Shown here: piece by piece, positions 44,131-55,039 of the stretch
Layout: the number at the start of each line of letters is the position of its first letter
Position numbering within the stretch: position 1 is the first letter of the stretch
Origin: Ascaphus truei
Lineage: Eukaryota; Chordata; Amphibia; Anura; Ascaphidae
Assembly (NCBI GenBank): GCA_036426205.1
Contig: WSYH01000268.1
Span: forward strand, 62,001 to 126,000
DNA: 64,000 nucleotides
Direction of reading: 5' to 3'
Notes under the pieces: model-generated
Told to the model about the DNA's origin: nothing
Database searches by the model: none
What the model saw: the letters and a program-made list of their open reading frames with translations, nothing else
Position numbers and translations under genes: made by a program

Positions 44131-44830
44131 TAAATGGGTTACTGCACCTGGGTGCAGGATAGGTGCCTCTTTAAATGGGATAGTGCTCCTGGGTGCAGGA
44201 TAGGTGCCTCTGTAAATGGGTTAGTGTACCTGGGTGCAGGATAGGTGCCTCTATAAATGGGTTAGTGCTCTTGGGTGCAGGATAGGTGCCTCTATAAATG
44301 GGTTAGTGCTCCTGGGTGCAGGATAGGTGCCTCTATAAATGGGTTAGTGCTCCTGGGTGCAGGATAGGTGCCTCTGTAAATGGGATAGTGTACCTGGATT
44401 CAGGATAGGTGCCTCTATAAATGGATTAGTGCACCTGGATGCAGGATAGGTGCCTCTGTAAATGGGATAGTGCACCTGGATGCAGGATAGGTGCCTCTAT
44501 AAATGGGATAGTGCACCTGGATGCAGGATAGGTACCTCTATAAATGGGATAGTGCACCTGGATGCAGGATAGATGCCTCTATAAATGGGATAGTGTACCT
44601 GGATGCAGGATAGGTGCCTTTATAAATGGGTTTGTGCACCTGGATGCAGGATAGGTGCCTCTATAAATGGTTAGTGCACCTGGATGCAGGATAGGTGCCT
44701 CTATAAATGGTTAGTGCACCTGGATGCAGGATAGGTGCTTCTATAAATGGGTTAGTGCACCTGGATGCAGCATAGGTGCTTCTATAAATGGGTTAGTGCA
44801 CCTGGATGCAGGACAGGTGCCTCTATAAAT
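44131..44830 (+). repeat. 41-bp minisatellite
   Basis: About 17 units of 40-41 bp: taaatgggttagtgcacctg, then gatgcaggataggtgcctct. The first units have gggt where later ones have ggat, so the array shows a clean variant switch near 44,395. Two units at 44,660-44,715 have lost one G (aaatggttag). Confidence 0.92.
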
Positions 44831-44847
44831 AGACAGAGACTCTATTA

Positions 44848-45070
44848 CTCAAAGGAGCAGTTCCTCTTACTCATTTTGTTTTTTTAGCCCCCTCACCATT
44901 TTATTTTACTGAGTGGGAGCCGGTGGGTCTCCGTGAGCCAAACGCCACTATTTGCAGCTTGAGGGCCCCCTGCTTCCTAAGATATTTACCAGTGAAGTAA
45001 CAGGGGAAACAAAATGGCTGCCAAGTCTCGGGCTCATAGGAAACTGCAACATTATCAGTTGTGGCTTACT
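44848..45070. mobile_element. MITE-like AAAGGAGCA repeat, copy 3
   Basis: Starts tcaaaggagcagttcctctt and contains gggtctccgtgagccaa and ccccctgcttcctaagat, parallel to the other two copies. The right end is not defined. Confidence 0.45.
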
Positions 45071-46079
45071 TCAGAACAAGTATATCTTGTGTTTCAAAGA
45101 ACCTGGGGCCTCCGCTGGACACTTTCTGACACCCTGAGGTGCTCGTGAAACACAGGAGTGTCGGGCAACAGAGCCCACCTGCTTCTGCTGTACGAGTGCT
45201 GTGACTGATTGGGGCGCCCGCAAAATTTCGCCACCACGTTCCCCGATGTACGTTTCACGTCAGCTTTGTCAAGGGAAAGTGCCACCCCCTTGTGAGGTAG
45301 GTTTAAATACCCTACTAGTAAGTGGAGGGGCAGTGAAGGAAAAATTAACCATTGATGGTATGAATGTTGTGACATGGACAAAGTAGTAAGGGTAGTAAAT
45401 TGCCTATCCAAAATGATACTAGTTATTTAGTAATTGTAAGTGTATAATACAATAGTCTAAACTCTATAACCCGTAATAGTGGGTTAACATTAACAGAGAG
45501 CTGTACTGTTAGGTACACATGGAAATACACTGGCTGATAAAGACTGTTTCTGTCTGGAGTTTTATAGTTGTTATGATCACTATATTAAGAGGAAAGGTGT
45601 AAATAAGAAACCCTCATTTAAACCCTTTGTGTATTGACTTTAGAGCTTATAGGTCCATTTGGTTTCACATCTCCGGAGATGTTTATCCCAGTCCCCTTTT
45701 CTGGGGCCGATTGGCAAATAGTCTATGCCCGAAAGCTGAGCCTCTTAGTGTCTCCCGTGTGTGCCAATTTGACTATGAAAGGTTATTTTAAGTAATCCAC
45801 ATACCCTACTTCGTCTCTAGGGGGGATTCTTTGTATTCACACCAGGCTTTGTATGGTAGATGTCCCATGCTGGTCTCCTACTACTTATACTACTTAAATA
45901 ATTAGATAACAGGCGAGTGCACACAACTGGGCTCACTGGTTTGACTCCATCTTTGGAAGAAAACCCCAAAACTTTAATTTCTATTCATCGGCTATTACCC
46001 AGTGCACCCCAGTTGTCCATTTGGCCGAGCGGGTGGGGCTCTTTTGTTCTATATTACAATCATATAAATAACAAATAAT
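45071..46079. other. Unassigned, with hammerhead-like remnants
   Basis: 45,110-45,290 contains tgtacgtttcacgtcagct and ctttgtcaaggg, which on the minus strand read ttgacaaagctgacgt and then gaaacgtac, a decayed hammerhead-like order. The rest has no recognised feature. Confidence 0.3.
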
Positions 46080-46509
46080 ACAGATAACACATAATGGGAA
46101 TAAGCGCTCCAGACATAAAAGTAACATTTAGGAAAAGCAGTCCCTGCTCCAAAGAGCTTACAATCTAATTGGTTGGTAGGAAGAACGTACAGAGACAGCA
46201 AGCGGGCGTTCTGGTAAGGGCATTTGCAGGGGGCAAGGTTTATGTATGAAGTGTAAAGTATCAGTCACAGAGCTACTCATATGCTTCGTTAAGGAGGTGG
46301 GATTTAAGTTGGGTCTTAAAGGTGTATAGAGAGGGTGCTAGTCGGAAATTGAGGGGAAGGGCATTCCAGAGGTGTGGGGCAGTCAGTGAAAAATGTTTAA
46401 GGTGGGAGAGGGCTTTAGATACAAAAGGGCTAGACAGAATACATCCTTGAGCAGAACGCAAGAGTCGGGATGGTGCATGGTGTGTACACATACATGCAGT
46501 GGTAACCAT
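46080..46509 (-). pseudogene. LINE (L2/CR1-like) C-terminus and 3' region
   Basis: A minus-strand frame from 46,509 to 46,273 reads F-S-L-T-A-P-H-L-W-N-A-L-P-L-N-F-R, then T-F-K-T-Q-L-K-S-H-L-L, the conserved end of non-LTR reverse transcriptases of this group. The 3' region continues to about 46,080 with agagcttacaatctaattgg on the plus strand, a common vertebrate LINE string. The RT catalytic core is absent (5' truncation). Confidence 0.7.
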
Positions 46510-46975
46510 AATATTACAACAGTGTCCTTAAAATCTGAAATCACAATGCCTGAAAACTCAGGGAACTGGTATTACTCTCGGCACCTGTCCCGTCAGAACT
46601 CCATGGGCGTGCTTCCCATGTAAGGTAAGTAAGAGCGAGTTTAAAGTGGGGTCGACGGCGACGTGACAGCGTGACATCAGCCGTCCTACAGCAATTCCTG
46701 CATTCTGGTACAAGAGACCAGAGATCGCGACTGGGGGGCGTGGCCTTGAGCGGTTCGCCCTCATTGGCTGAACCTCTCACGTGCCCGTAACGTCACCCCT
46801 CGATCGATGGAAATATCAAATTCTTCTGGCTTCCAGCGATCGGATGACGTCACGTGGTCGCCGTCGCCGACATGCTCACTATGGGCACCCGTAATGGACA
46901 ACATGTTCTTGCTACGGTGCTGCGTAACTTCGCAGTCGTCGTAGCAAGTACTATAAACTCGGCCTAAGGAACAGT
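46510..46975. repeat. CpG-rich MITE-like segment
   Basis: 46,620-46,975 includes gccctcattggctgaacctctcacgtg (quoted as ctcattggctgaacct) and ends tactataaactcggcctaag. The ttaggc...ttatagt edge recurs at 47,811-47,830, and the attggcgaaccgctcacgtg-like core recurs at 47,640-47,665 and 49,705-49,725. A dispersed nonautonomous family is likely. Confidence 0.5.
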
Positions 46976-47580
46976 CGGCTAAACAGCAGGTAAGAAGAAG
47001 CACAGCTCCATAGAAGAAAGCCAAGGTCCAAAAAACTATTGCTGGTTAAAAACAGATTTATTGACTGACAAAAAAGAGATGCATGGCAGCCACAGAAGCA
47101 ATGGACTACATATATAAAATAAATACTGCTTTTTATGCATGTGAGCATTCCACAGCTTGAGCACTATTCAAATCTTGAGCCTCTTTATCAGCCGCAGAAA
47201 CAAGCTACTCTAGCACGTTTCACACACGATGGCGCTTTATCAAAGAGAAATGGGCGCCAGGAACTTTTATGAAAGAAAAAGGTTTTTATTGAACAGCCGT
47301 TCAACGCCATTTGATAGTCACAGCACAATACACGTGGCAAATAAGAAACACTTTCTTTACCCGTTGCATAGAGGATACAGGGAAACTGCTTGCAGGGAGG
47401 ATATGATGCATTGAGATCCTGCTGGTTGGGCAGTGAACACAGGCTGCAGAATAGGCAACCTTATGAGGACAGTGAGTTCAAGCTGCGGTTGGGGCAATCC
47501 TATGAGAACAGGACAACGTTGCATCTCTACCAAAAACATTAGGCTTCCTGATCCTTCTAACAGGCACTGACTAAGGTTGC
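46976..47580. other. Unassigned, with a hammerhead-like remnant on the minus strand
   Basis: Near 47,205-47,245 the minus strand reads ttgataaagcgccatcgtgt followed by gtgaaacgtgct, similar in order to the better preserved motifs at 54-56 kb. No coding region. Confidence 0.3.
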
Positions 47581-48115
47581 GGCCAGGCAGGGAGCGGGCG
47601 CGCTGGTGCTCGTGCGCTGTGCCCTGCTCGGCTGGGCCCTCATTGGGCGAACCGCTCACGTGACGCGCTTGCGAGCGACAAAATCAAATTAGCTTGCTCT
47701 GCAAGCATCTACAGGCGCTTGCTCACGCTGGCCACACAACTTGCCTCAATATGTTTCAGAGCGGCCAGCGCGAGCGCACCCGCCCGCTCAGCGCCACCCT
47801 GGCCAAGGTCTTAGGCTGGTTTTATAGTAAGCGCTGGCGCGCATGCGGCCGTGCGCATGGCGTTATGAGTTCACATGACGCGTGCATTTTGTGCCTATGG
47901 TCCAAACTGTGACGGCTAGGGGGCATGGCCATGACATCAGAAGGGTAGGCCTCACTGTGATTGGTTCACAGTGTCACGTGGTGCGCCAACAGCGTGAAAA
48001 TACAAATTTCATGTCTTTCCACCGATCTGCCGCTCCAACGCTCACGGCCGTGCGCACGTCTCAACTATATCAACGTCAGTGACTTTGCACTCGCGTCTCA
48101 TTATAAGTAAACTAT
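47581..48115. repeat. CpG-rich repeat cluster
   Basis: Dense cgcg/gcgc words (gcgctggcgcgcatgcggcc near 47,830) with the cattgggcgaaccgctcacg core and an ttaggctggttttatagtaa edge. Two or more members of the family at 46,510-46,975 seem to lie side by side. Confidence 0.45.
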
Positions 48116-48480
48116 GCTTTTATTTTGACTGTCTGTTTCATACCAATCAGTCCGCTGGTAATGATAAATTGGAAGGAAATGAAGGAATTTATTATTAAAC
48201 TCGAACCTGATCTCAACTAAAAATCAATGCAGCTTTAATTATCACAAAAAGACATTAGACAACATTGTCTCTGTTAACATTGCAGACACTGAATTTGAGT
48301 CATTTAATTACCTCTCCGTTAATATATTTACTCCCAGCAGTCTACTTTCCCTCCAATTAATTGATTTCTATAATATAATTCAAAGCCTTTTCATTTGTAA
48401 TCAATAGTTTATTGTCATTACTTGTCTTCTTGATGGGTGTTCAGTTTTAGCAGACATGCTGTAATTCAAGTCAGTGTTTT
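48116..48480. promoter_or_regulatory. Candidate conserved noncoding element
   Basis: AT-rich but not simple sequence with many homeodomain-type TAATTA/ATTA cores: gctttaattatcacaaa (48,231), catttaattacctc (48,301), tccaattaattgat (48,352), gtaatcaatag (48,398). No repeat ends, no frames. The clustering suggests an enhancer-like element. This is inference from site density. Confidence 0.35.
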
Positions 48481-48848
48481 TCCTGATCCCTTATTTCAGT
48501 GTCAGATGTAGTCTCACGTAGGACCTTGTGTAACTAGTGGCAGTGACACTTGATGGGTGTAGTTCCTTCAATAAAAGATTATGATGTGGCTACTACATTA
48601 TTGGGCTCCTGAAGGGTCAGACACCATGATGTAGCTACGCCTATAGGGTGTCTAAAGGTTTAATGCAGACAAACAGCCTTATTTATTTTTCTCATTACCA
48701 TTTATTATTTATTTATTTTCTTAGCTGTATGTGATTACATTTTGTTTATTTCAAAAGGCCCAAAGCCTGCAGTAGAGTGTTCACATGGCAACACTGTTTA
48801 CCCTAACTGGCTCCACTCCACGAGGCATCACAGAGCTGATCTGCATCT
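48481..48848. other. Unassigned
   Basis: A degenerate cttgatgggtgtagttcctt / agggtgtctaaaggtttaat segment and AT-rich sequence; nothing diagnostic. Confidence 0.25.
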
Positions 48849-49228
48849 AGGGTTGCCAGGTGGCTTCTCCAAAAATACTGGACATAATGGTGAAAAGTCC
48901 AATTCACTTGAGACACACACACACACACCCTTCTCTCTGTCTCCATGACGTTTCCTCTTCTCCTTGGCCCCACCTTTAGGCTCCTGCCACCTCTCCTGAT
49001 TTGCTGCAATACCCAGCATCAGCCAATCAGGGTGGAGGAAGCTGCCCAGCCCCCTAGCAACAGCCCTGCTCTCTCCCTGCTCGGGGAAATCCCCCGGCCC
49101 CCCAAGCCAGTCAAGTCCAGAGAAGTAATACCGGACACATTCATGCCCAGTATTACCTCTCATTTTTTACTGGACAGAGTGTCCAAATACAGGACAGTCC
49201 GGTTCAATACTGGACAGCTGGCAACCCT
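48849..49228. mobile_element. MITE with agggttgccagg / agctggcaaccct ends
   Basis: Terminal inverted repeats agggttgccaggtggc and gacagctggcaaccct are flanked by atct on both sides (48,845-48,848 and 49,229-49,232). Inside, aatactggac recurs in direct and inverted form. A (ac)n tract lies at 48,910-48,928. It belongs to the same terminal-motif class as the element split by Gypsy. Confidence 0.75.
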
Positions 49229-49529
49229 ATCTACATCAAGAGACACCAGCGAGACAGAGCTTCTCTGATAAGTCCAGTGACATCACAAAGTGAGCTGAGC
49301 TTAACAGCAGCCATGTTAACTTGTAGTTTTAGGCCCATTATTGTAGCAAAAAAAATTACACATTTTCAAATCCGTGGAGGAAAAACAAAATAGATGAATA
49401 TGTGCAACCATAAAGGTTTAAAACATAACAAATAAACATACAGCCTTCCTTATTTACACAACTCCCAAATCATAATGACTACATCGCACCTACCTACAAG
49501 AAAAAAAAGCCCAATTAAAGTTTCTTGCT
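49229..49529. other. Unassigned
   Basis: AT-rich with no recognised feature. Confidence 0.25.
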
Positions 49530-49860
49530 TGAATGAATAAGACTGCGTTCATTAAGAGCGTGACCGCGCATGATCAAAATGCCGTGCCTTCATGAGGCAG
49601 TCCATAGAGCGCGCGCAATGAGAAGCATCGGCGCACGTGATCCATGAGCAGGCAAATAAATGTGTTTCTGTCGCGTGACGGCCTGGTCACATGAGTGGTT
49701 TATCCAATGAGGGCGAACCAGTTGCGTGACATCACAGACACGCTCCCGAAATGCCTCCCCGGCGCGTCTACCGCTAGGCCACAAATCGCTCCAGCCGCGC
49801 CCAATGCCATGCGCACGGTTGCACGTGCTCGATCACCATGGACACGGCCTAACTTGTACA
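49530..49860. repeat. CpG-rich MITE-like segment
   Basis: Contains ccaatgagggcgaaccagtt and ends ggacacggcctaactt, the same core and edge words as 46,510-46,975. It is probably another member of that family. Confidence 0.4.
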
Positions 49861-52800
49861 GGGCACGGTGGAACATCACCACTGCGGCAATTACATGGCT
49901 CCTTAGGTTGATATCACATGCACGTTTAATGATCTTCAAAATCCGAGACTGCCAGGGAAACACCTTCAAGATCTGCCCCCTTCATGTGAAAATGGCAAAG
50001 TACCTTTATTCTGACGCCCTTGACAGGGGGTTGAGTGATCCAAAATGTCCAACCCATTTCATGACTCAACATATCTTGTAGCACACAGGTCTGTCTGACC
50101 TCAGCTCAGCATTGGATTAGGAGCGAAACCGTAAAACACAATCACCCTTTCGCTATGGAGGAGCCAGATAAAGACCTTTTTAACGAGCACTGGCACATCA
50201 CTGCTGAGCAAAACACATTATAATAATACCCCTGCAATATTGTGTCATTCTCACTAATCTTCCCAAATCCCCTGAGATCAGCCTCTCCTTGATCATAAAT
50301 GTGTCAGAGATCTCTTGTGATGGATTCTCTAGCCAGAGATATCGAATTATTTATTTCTTTTCAGGCACATAAATAACTTGCTTGTGTGACTTATGATTTC
50401 TTTGCTCTGTAGAGGCTTTTTAGGGCACCATTGTGTTATCTGAGAAACATTTATTTGAAACTGAGCTTGGAGGCAGATTGCAAGACGGTGCCCTAAACGA
50501 ATTCCATATCGTTAGGCTTTAGAAAGCCAGACGGAAAAAAATTAACTGTCCGGTCCTTCAGTTATAGAACGACATGTGTTCCCATCCCCTAACCATGGAA
50601 GTGCCATAGAGAGTATGTATTTATTTATTTTGGGGGTATAGGTGGTATTCTGTACCTTGCCCTCTTCGGGGTCAGGGGCATTCCCTGAAACTCTGTACCT
50701 GTCTCACCCTGTGTTTATTAATAAAATGCTTCACTTATCAATGGCACATCCTCCGTGTGATATCTCGCTTCTCTGTAATGTCATTAATAACACCGGGAGG
50801 TGAGCGTGGTAACACTGGGGTGCTCGGTTTTTGCACCTGCTACTCTGCAATATTTAATTTGGTGGTTAAAGCAGCAAAAACATGTGAAATCTTATAAATG
50901 AATCAGTTCTGTAGTATTAGATAATAGTGACTGTTTTTTTTATTCAATTCTTAATATCTTTTTTTATGAGCTCTAAAACACCCTTTGATTTTTATAGCAG
51001 GGTTTAGCAAGCAGTGCAAGATATTTGCAACACTTGCCTGTTTGTGATCATTTGTTGCCAAATGTTCCCAGCTGTTTGAGCTGCAACCTGTAATAGATCA
51101 TGTTACCTTACTAATATCAGGATACATTGTAGCTCCTGTGTTACACTGGCTGAAGGATTTATTGAAACTGAAAGGCGGCCATTATGTTAGGCACGCAATC
51201 CGGATTTATAGCAGAAGCACCAAACAATTGCCAGCATAGGTAAGAATGTAGAATTATACAGTGTCACATGTTTTACATATTAAAATAACAAGAAGAACAA
51301 AAAGAGGAGGGGGAATGTAGTATTGCTGCTTTAAAGTAGGTAGTGATGATGCTATAACCCTTTTGTCAGGCAATGCATTGAAGGACCCTTTGGCAGTGAA
51401 CAGGTTAGCCAGACATTGAGGCTATTGAATTACTGTAACTATAGTTTTTGAAGCAGTTGACCAAACTTTTACACATGCAGAATCTAAGTGAAGTTAACAT
51501 GTTTTCATCTTCTTTTTATAAGTTGTCACATCTCTGGTGCTGAAAAGCGTGGGCAGAAGTCTCCGGGGAGGAACGGCCTGCCCAGCACAGCTTCAGGAAG
51601 CGGGTAGGAATCTGTGAGGTTTGAGACAGACAGCTGTGTTGCAATACCATTGTCAGACATGTTATCTCTTGGAAGCTTAACACCCCTTATCACTGACCAA
51701 GCACGGAAAGCTTTGGCGCCTAGATTTTATTTCTCAATTTAGGCCATTGCTTCTGCCAAGGCTACGTTCTTTAGGGTTTTGGAAGTCTCTTTTGGAGCCC
51801 TTCCACAACGGGGAGACCCTCAACGCATTGCTGGTCTACCTGTTAAGGGATTTCACTGTACTAGTGTTTAATATTAATATACATATAAACAAGTACTGGA
51901 TTTATTAACTAAACTGAAAGATATCAACAGTTACATTTCTAATCTGTTCAATCTGCTCTGCGCATACACACATGTTTTTTTGTAGTTGCAGTAATAGACC
52001 TTTATTGTATTGAGTAGTTGCATATTTCTTAGGCTCCTAATGTGCCTTCCCTGTGTTTGGGAATATTTAAGCTCAATACATTTAAATGGGGTTCCTGAGT
52101 AATGGAAGATAATGTCAACACATTGAGTAGCAGCCCGAGACTGTATGAGGTTCATCTGTTCTCTCTGTTAGTCTACTAGTTTTGGCCATTATTATAACAG
52201 AAGTAAAAGTGTTACTATCAATACTAGTGAATATATCTGCAATATGTCTAAGCTTCGGTTTAGTTATTCTTTATCTATTGATATTCACTTCGCCACAGTT
52301 TTGCTCAAACTTGTCTAACTTCTAGTGAAATTGGTGAATATTACCAGCTAATCTATCTTCACACAACATCCACACCCTAAAATATGGCTTTCTCCCTAAA
52401 AAAAAACATAGTCCTATCAGGCTATGCTATTGAGTTGGTCTTTTACTGGGCAAAGTGCTTGCAAATGTGTACCAGTTTTTGTTTGACAAAGAAAGGGCAA
52501 ATTTGGCATTGGTTTATGAACTTGGGCGAGAAGGTCTCACATCTTCACTCTGGATGCACAGATGATGTATGGAGCAGGTAGGGTGATGTTCCGTGGCCTT
52601 CCTGCCATTTCCATGTCTCTATCACAGAACAAAGGGCCCCAGTTCTCTTGGCTGCCTGTTATTTTGATAATCTAATTACATAATGAGAAAAGGTGCTAGG
52701 GTCAAAGAGCTACTTGATGGCACAGGAAGCAGTGGTTTCCATCATTCCATGTGCAAAAAGCACTCTTGGCAAGAAAGCGGTGTATACCTTTCTCTAGAGG

Positions 52801-53173
52801 AATACGTAATCGTGCTCATTGTTATTTCTTTGTTTGGTTGTGGGTGGGAGACATCAGAACATAAATATTTATGTGGCAATTTAACTGTTTAAAATGTATA
52901 AACTCTTTGATCATAGTTGGATGTTTAGCAGTGGTCGATTCCTGTGGGGGCAAAACCATTTTATGTAGATGCCATGAAAAGCCTTTGAAGACAAATATGT
53001 TCTTATAGAAGGAGATCACGAGATCCTAACTCTATATACACAGAATCTTTCTCTGGTGAATTTAAGAAAACCAACGAAGACAAGTTTCCAGGCATCCTTA
53101 TGTTTAGATGGTGCTGACAATAAAAAGAATCGCCAAACCACTCTGAACTATCAAAAGTTATTTTCAAAGTACC
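49861..53173. other. Least repetitive stretch of the window
   Basis: About 3.3 kb in which I recognise no terminal or tandem repeats apart from T runs and a possible LTR-like piece near 50,640-50,820 (aataaaatgcttcac). One exon-like segment is described separately. If a host gene's intron or regulatory DNA is in this window, it is most likely here. Confidence 0.35.
51525..51605 (+). other. Candidate small host exon
   Basis: A pyrimidine-rich tract tcatcttctttttataag ends in AG and is followed by about 80 nt open in one frame, reading S-G-A-E-K-R-G-Q-K-S-P-G-R-N-G-L-P-S-T-A and then S-G-S, and then by a donor-like gtaggaat. The hydrophilic Lys/Arg/Ser/Gly composition differs from local composition, and the segment is not part of a visible repeat. 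I do not recognise the protein. The donor is weak and the frame closes just after it. A chance open frame is quite possible. Confidence 0.25.
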
Positions 53174-53612
53174 ATGTAACTTTCTCCTCCCACCCATGTC
53201 ACTCTCTCCTCCCACCCATGTCACTCCTCCCACCCGTGTCACTCTCTCCTCCCACCCATGTCAATCTCTCCTCCCACCCATGTCACTCTCTCCTCCCACC
53301 CGTCATTCTCTCCTCCCACCTGTGTCACTCTCTCCTCCCACCCATGTCAATCTCTCCTCCCATACATGTCATTCTCTCCTCCCACACATGTCATTCTCTC
53401 CTCCCACCCATGTCATTCTCTCCTCCCACACATGTCATTCTCTTCTCCCACCCATGTCAGTCTCACCTCCCACACATGTCAGTCTCTCCTCCCACACGTC
53501 AGTCTCTCCTCCCACACATGTCACTCTCTCCTCCCAGCCATGTCATTCTCTCCTCCCACACATCATTCTCTGCTCCCACCCATGTCACTTTCTCCTCCTC
53601 CCACCCATGTGC
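53174..53612 (+). repeat. 22-bp pyrimidine-rich minisatellite
   Basis: About 20 units of tcactctctcctcccaccca plus tg, with variants (acacatg, ttctc, caatc). Because 22 is not a multiple of three, one array leaves long open frames in all three phases encoding the same S-L-L-P-P/S-P-P-T-H/S-S-H-P peptides. These are not genes. Confidence 0.93.
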
Positions 53613-54077
53613 TGTTTTTTTTACTTGTTGTGGTTCAAAAAGTTTTAACTGCCTATAGTAATCCTTTTCTTGACCTACTATATGTTACAGATAAGACAAC
53701 TGCAGGGTCTGATCAGAGTAACACGTTTAAGGCACATCAACAGATACAGATATCTTAGTGTGGTAAGAACCTCCTAGCATATGAGGTGTATATATCATAA
53801 TGTGAATCGCTGTGATATCACTATTGTTTGGAGAAATAGTCACCTACTTTCAGTCTGTTTCACATGGGGACGATACCTGCAAACATTATAGGTAACCAGT
53901 ATGACCCGTTTGAGTTGTGGATATACAAGTGTGGAGCAGAGTGCTCCGGTTGTAGCCTTGGAGCAGCACGGGGCTCCTGACTGTATGACCCGTGCTTTCG
54001 AAATGTCCTCTGGAGTCAAATTACTACCGGGAGTGTAATTGAGCTAAACGGAGCACAATGGAGCTCCCAGCCGCAAC
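53613..54077. other. Unassigned
   Basis: The tail of the minisatellite is followed by sequence with no recognised feature. ggagctcc/ggagcac words near 53,935-54,070 form weak inverted pairs. Confidence 0.25.
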
Positions 54078-54145
54078 AGCTGTGCAGCTGAATTACCTGA
54101 CGTACGTTTCGGCGCTGCAAGACATGCCTTCTTCTAATTGGTACA
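54078..54145 (-). ncRNA. Hammerhead-like motif, degenerate
   Basis: On the minus strand the order is cagctgtacc, then tagaagaaggc, a loop, gcgccgaaac, the palindrome acgtacgt, c, then aggt-aattcagctg. The outer cagctg/cagctg and acc/ggt words can form helix I, and the palindrome could form a dimeric helix III. The core has tagaaga in place of ctganga, so catalysis is doubtful. Confidence 0.35.
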
Positions 54146-54710
54146 GCTGAATATGCTTACGTTTGTTGTATTGCTGTATCTAGCCAACTGTGAGTTATTT
54201 AAGGAACCTGTGAGCTCTGCTAATCATACACATGGAGTATGATGAAACACATAAGGACTCATTTATGTTGCATGACACGTCATTATCTTCACGCCATTGC
54301 GAGCTATTGAGCTCTGAGGAACTCCACCACTGAATCTCGTTGCGTGGATGCCAGTGAGTGACTCCGGCCTTGAACCATTGATTGCTGCAGACATTTAGAC
54401 CTCCAGAGCGGGTGTTCCAAGCACCCGTGATTCAGCATGATATAACCACCTCAAGCTACAAGAGGACTGAGAACAGCTGCCGTGAGATTTTTCTCTCTAA
54501 ATGCACCTTTTCTTACTAGACTTGTGAGTGTGATTTATGTAGAGGTTTCAACTATATCAATACATATCACATACTGTTTTACACTATGTGGCATGTGCTC
54601 CTCTTCTTTTCCATATATTTATAGAACATTAACCTGAAGTCACTCAGCCTGCTTCAATAAACTAGCATCCATTAGAATATCTATCTACAAGCCGGAGAGA
54701 AGAGAAGTCT
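54146..54710 (+). repeat. Noncoding module downstream of hammerhead-like motif
   Basis: Ends with gtggcatgtgctcctcttct (about 54,588) and catatatttatagaac, similar in position and wording to the tails at 2475, 8945 and 56,130. No coding content. Confidence 0.3.
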
Positions 54711-54738
54711 ATCTATCTATCTATCTATCTATCTATCC
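54711..54738 (+). repeat. (TATC)n microsatellite
   Basis: Seven tetranucleotide units of tatc. Confidence 0.95.
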
Positions 54739-54880
54739 AATAAAGAATATCACTTGTGAGCATATTCACATGTCTTAGACAGGTCTGCAACCCTGCCTTT
54801 CACCATTATCACCTAGCATACAGTGCTTTCACTGCAGCAAGGGATTCTAGGAAATGACATACAAATGGGCCCACAATGTG
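54739..54880. mobile_element. Fragment of the palindromic MITE seen at 57,492
   Basis: aataaagaatatcacttgtg, agacaggtctgcaaccctgc and ctgcagcaagggattctagg match the half-element at 57,530-57,640. Only one arm is present. Confidence 0.6.
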
Positions 54881-54986
54881 CCACCTTTTGCCTCAAATCC
54901 ATTTTTATATGGAACTCTTATAAGCAAATGCTTCGCTGTCCACACAGCTTTTAAGCACAGAATGGGATTAGATGCAAAGCCAGTCA

Positions 54987-55039
54987 AACCACTCACAGAC
55001 AGCTGTTTCGACCTTGTGGGTTTCATCAGTGTGAGGTTG
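54987..55039 (-). ncRNA. Hammerhead-ribozyme-like motif, best fold in the window
   Basis: Minus-strand order: helix I 5' strand ctcaca, core ctgatga (55,023-55,029), a 13-nt stem-loop with acc/ggt pairs and a cacaa loop, cgaaa, the palindrome acagctgt (54,999-55,006) and c. The helix I 3' strand tgtgag (54,992-54,997) pairs six of six with ctcaca, and an outer aacc/ggtt pair can extend it. The invariant C-U-G-A-N-G-A, G-A-A-A and U-H positions of hammerheads are all present. The base of helix II is an A.C mismatch. With so short a helix III, cleavage would need a dimer through acagctgt, as described for retrotransposon-borne hammerheads. Confidence 0.5.

Noticed and set aside
44131..44830. 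CRISPR-like regular array
   Set aside because: The units are contiguous tandem repeats without unique spacers, in a eukaryotic context.
53056..53758. Three overlapping frames of 150-200 codons encoding S-H-P-C-H-S-L-L-P repeats
   Set aside because: A 22-bp tandem unit without stops opens all three phases; the peptides are by-products of the minisatellite.
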